From positions 1-7,835 of the forward strand of contig DAOVUK010000126.1 of NCBI GenBank assembly GCA_030632625.1: a DNA stretch of 7,835 nt, read 5' to 3'. This stretch comes from Gammaproteobacteria bacterium. GTDB lineage: Bacteria > Pseudomonadota > Gammaproteobacteria > GRL18. The notes under the pieces were generated by a model. The model was not told where the DNA came from, made no database searches, and was given only the letters and a program-made list of their open reading frames with translations. The translations under genes were made by a program, and so were the position numbers. Shown here in pieces: positions 5,595 to 7,835 of this stretch; position 1 is the stretch's first letter, and each line of letters starts with the position of its first letter.

Positions 5595-7457
5595 TTATCC
5601 CTGATCTTTAAGGCCAAGACGCTTTCTGGTCTCATCAGTAGGCACACCTTTTTCACTCCAGCCACGTAACTGGTAATACTCAGGCATCATTTCTTTTACC
5701 TGAGAAACCAGACCTTTAGCAGGTCCTGTTTTTGCAGCTTCTGTTAGAAGGCGTTCCGGCAAAGTATCATCGGCGCTGGTAATGCCTGCTTTGAGATTAA
5801 AATCACGTTCCATGTTCCAGATACGCTCACCTACCTCATAGAGATAATCAGCTGTCCATTGACTGCCGCAAGCTGCCTGGATCTGAGGTGCGATATTATC
5901 CAGTGTCCAGGCAAAGGTAGTAAACAAACATAAACCACTCGAATCAACAGCGCCGGTAATATCCTGAAAAGCTTTGACCAGAGCGGGTTTTCCCTCTGCT
6001 GTTAATGGATCCGTTTTTTCCGGTATGCCCAGCACTTCAGAAGCAACCGTGTAACCTCTCAAATGACAGGCACCGCGATTAGAGGTCGCATAATTCAAAC
6101 CAATTCCCTGAATACCCCGAGGATCGTAGGCTGGAAATTCCTGACCTTTCACTGTCATAGACAGTTCAGGTCGACAATATTTTTCACACAGACGTTTAGA
6201 ACCCAATGCTAAATCCTGTCCAAAGCCTTCACCTGCTGCCACCCATTCAACGGCTTTGGTTAGAGCTTCTGCTGAACCAAAGTTAAAGGCAATGCCGCCG
6301 GTTTGTTCCTGAGTTAAGTCACCGTCTTCATACATTTCCATTGCCGCTGCCACAGTTGCGCCAAAGGTAATGGGATCAAAACCTTCCTCATTACAGATAA
6401 AATTAACATAGGTCAGTGCATCTAAGTCATCAACACCGTTATCAGCACCTAATGCCCATGCGGCTTCATATTCCAGACCACCGGAGTTACCCCAGTATTT
6501 TGCTTTGTTTTTGACACTGAAGTGCCCCTGATCAATGGTTGAAATACGACCGCAGGCAATAGTACAGCCAAAGCAGGCCGCATTAGTGGTTAAATTTGGA
6601 CGGCCATCAGATTTTCTGGGTTCGTGCATGGCTTCACCGGAGATGGCATGCGCACCATCAAATTGCACATCTTTCATATTGTTGGTCGGCAGCGCACCAA
6701 TTTCATTAATGACATTCATCAGTACCTGAGTACCATAGGTTGGCAGGCCCTGACCTGTGACCGGGTTATCTGCCAGAACGGCTTTGCCGTCATTCACCGC
6801 TTTCATAAAGCCTTGCGGATCAGCCAGATTACCCACACCCAGAGTGCCTCTTATGGCAACTGCCTTAAGGTTTTTAGATGCCATCACCGTGCCGACACCG
6901 GAACGCCCTGCTGCCCGGTGCAGATCATTAATGATACCAGCATAGAAACAGCCATTTTCGGCAGGACGACCAACAGCAGCAATACGCAGCAATGGATCCT
7001 GATGCTTATTATGCAGCCATTCATCGGTATGCCAGACTGATGTACCCCAGATATCATCAGCAGGCAGTAATTCTGCCTTATCATTTTCAACATAAAGATA
7101 TACAGGTTCAGGTGATTTTCCTTCAAAAATAATCATATCCCAGCCGGCATTTTTCATTTCAGCACCGATAAAGCCGCCAGAATTTGAACAAGCCACACAA
7201 TTGGTCAATGGCCCTTTGGTTACCACCACATAACGTCCGCCCGTGGCAGCCATTGTGCCCGTCAGAGGACCTGTTGCCATAATCATCTTATTTTCAGGGC
7301 TTAAAGGTTCACAGGCCGGGTCAATTTCCTCAGAAAGATATTTTGTTGCCAGGCCGCGCGATCCCAGATAATCATTTTTCCACTGTTCATTCAGTGCTTC
7401 AGTGGTAATTTCTCCACTGCTCAAATTGATACGTAATAATTTTCCTGTCCAAGACAT
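5595..7457 (-). CDS. aorB: Tungsten-containing aldehyde oxidoreductase, catalytic subunit (AOR family)
   Basis: This 620-residue protein has the full length of the AOR family, whose members bind a tungsten bis-pterin cofactor and one [4Fe-4S] cluster and interconvert aldehydes and carboxylic acids. The N-terminal AOR domain starts at once (MSWTGKLLRINLSSGEI) and contains the glycine-rich ATGPLTGT and GGRYVVVTKGPLT stretches around residues 61-85. The cluster ligands are C295-x2-C298-x3-C302 in ACFGCTIAC plus C510 in DSSGLCLF. D505 and C510 keep the Asp-to-Cys spacing of the cofactor-contacting pair near the Pyrococcus AOR C-terminus. H465 in GACHLRG and the acidic LEYEAAWALG segment (residues 328-337) match the active-site regions. 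The start is fixed by a strong AAGGAG. Neighbouring tupBC, moaD, moeB and moeA favour tungsten over molybdenum. With AorA and AorC it probably forms a soluble NAD-linked complex. The substrate range cannot be read from the sequence. A different AOR-family activity is possible but less likely in this context. Confidence 0.93.
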   Translation of the reverse strand: MSWTGKLLRINLSSGEITTEALNEQWKNDYLGSRGLATKYLSEEIDPACEPLSPENKMIMATGPLTGTMAATGGRYVVVTKGPLTNCVACSNSGGFIGAEMKNAGWDMIIFEGKSPEPVYLYVENDKAELLPADDIWGTSVWHTDEWLHNKHQDPLLRIAAVGRPAENGCFYAGIINDLHRAAGRSGVGTVMASKNLKAVAIRGTLGVGNLADPQGFMKAVNDGKAVLADNPVTGQGLPTYGTQVLMNVINEIGALPTNNMKDVQFDGAHAISGEAMHEPRKSDGRPNLTTNAACFGCTIACGRISTIDQGHFSVKNKAKYWGNSGGLEYEAAWALGADNGVDDLDALTYVNFICNEEGFDPITFGATVAAAMEMYEDGDLTQEQTGGIAFNFGSAEALTKAVEWVAAGEGFGQDLALGSKRLCEKYCRPELSMTVKGQEFPAYDPRGIQGIGLNYATSNRGACHLRGYTVASEVLGIPEKTDPLTAEGKPALVKAFQDITGAVDSSGLCLFTTFAWTLDNIAPQIQAACGSQWTADYLYEVGERIWNMERDFNLKAGITSADDTLPERLLTEAAKTGPAKGLVSQVKEMMPEYYQLRGWSEKGVPTDETRKRLGLKDQG

Positions 7458-7464
7458 TGTTGTT

Positions 7465-7470
7465 CTCCTT
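7465..7470 (-). promoter_or_regulatory. Ribosome binding site of aorB
   Basis: AAGGAG lies 7 bases upstream of the aorB ATG. Its first A is also the last A of the aorA TAA stop codon, which suggests coupled translation of the two subunits. It is the clearest Shine-Dalgarno sequence in the window and fixes the aorB start. Confidence 0.85.
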
Positions 7471-7835
7471 TACGCGTTTGCTGCAGTGTTAGAGGCTGCG
7501 TTATCAGTTTCTGTCGCCCATTTACGCATTTTGTCCAATCCGGTTTGATCGGCATCAACATAAGTAATGGCCTGTGTAGGACAGGCGGACACACATTTGG
7601 GATCACCACCACAGAGATCACATTTAATCACTTTACCAGTGCTTTGATTGTAATTAATCGTTCCGAAAGGACAGGAAATGGTACACACTTTACAGCCGAC
7701 ACAGGTACTTTCGTTGACTTCCTTGGCACCGGTCACCAGATTCAAACTAATGGCATCCACAGGACAGGCCTGCTGACACCATGCCTCAGAACATTGAGTG
7801 CAGGTATAAGGAACAAAGCGTCCCTCCTGATGAAA
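7470..7835 (-). CDS. aorA: AorA-like multi-[4Fe-4S] ferredoxin subunit, partial (5' end beyond window)
   Basis: This is the C-terminal 121 residues of an iron-sulfur electron-transfer protein whose reading frame stays open to the right edge. Three cysteine motifs are visible: CTQCSEAWCQQACP (cysteines 12, 15, 20 and 24 of the visible part), CVGCKVCTISCP (45, 48, 51, 55) and CDLCGGDPKCVSACP (72, 75, 81, 85). Twelve cysteines would support three [4Fe-4S] clusters, and proteins of this DmsB/HycB/AorA type usually have a fourth motif nearer the N-terminus, here outside the window. A GTG at 7760 could be taken for a start, but it falls directly after the CP of the first cysteine motif, so it is an internal valine. 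The gene ends 12 bp before aorB, and its stop overlaps the aorB ribosome binding site. It probably carries electrons between the tungsten site of AorB and the flavin of AorC in the cytoplasm. The tail after about residue 95 is polar and Ala/Asn-rich. Confidence 0.88.
   Translation of the reverse strand, partial: FHQEGRFVPYTCTQCSEAWCQQACPVDAISLNLVTGAKEVNESTCVGCKVCTISCPFGTINYNQSTGKVIKCDLCGGDPKCVSACPTQAITYVDADQTGLDKMRKWATETDNAASNTAANA

Noticed and set aside
6624..7040. Plus-strand 138-codon frame opposite aorB.
   Set aside because: It lies wholly antisense to a well-supported catalytic gene, has no recognisable domain and is the usual antisense shadow.

Overview
The window is a compact tungsten-enzyme locus, and every recognisable gene lies on the minus strand. 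Nothing in it is a direct taxonomic marker. The AT-leaning composition, proteobacterial-looking proteins, tight overlaps with ATGA/TGATG junctions and small palindromic intergenic repeats suggest a proteobacterium, probably a gammaproteobacterium. That is inference only.

In transcription order, from high to low coordinates, the layout is as follows. The 3' part of a multi-cluster [4Fe-4S] protein (AorA-like) runs off the right edge. It is followed by a tungsten aldehyde oxidoreductase catalytic subunit (AorB), an FAD/NAD(H) reductase subunit (AorC), a MoaD/ThiS-like sulfur carrier, and a small protein that overlaps moaD and ends in Arg-Gly-Gly-Gly. Next come a MoeB/ThiF-like E1 activating enzyme, a tungstate ABC permease (TupB) and its ATPase (TupC). 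About 150 bp rich in inverted repeats then precedes a MoeA molybdopterin metal-insertion protein. From aorA to tupC the genes overlap or lie within about 50 bp of each other, so they probably form one operon. Its promoter lies outside the window.

The genes form a coherent pathway. TupBC would import tungstate, although the binding protein TupA is not here. MoaD and MoeB would supply activated sulfur for the pterin dithiolene, and MoeA would insert the metal. The finished cofactor would go into AorB, which exchanges electrons through AorA clusters and AorC flavin with NAD(H), interconverting aldehydes and carboxylic acids. The gene order resembles the aor operon known from Aromatoleum aromaticum, extended here with tungstate uptake and moeA.

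The points most worth a second look are: (1) the uncharacterised overlapping protein with an RGGG tail beside an E1 enzyme; (2) an in-frame 12-bp tandem repeat that lengthens a loop of the MoeB-like enzyme; (3) a 109-bp nested inverted repeat resembling a small non-autonomous mobile element; and (4) a perfect 28-bp palindrome that supplies the tupC stop codon. Positions 1-100 hold no gene I can support.
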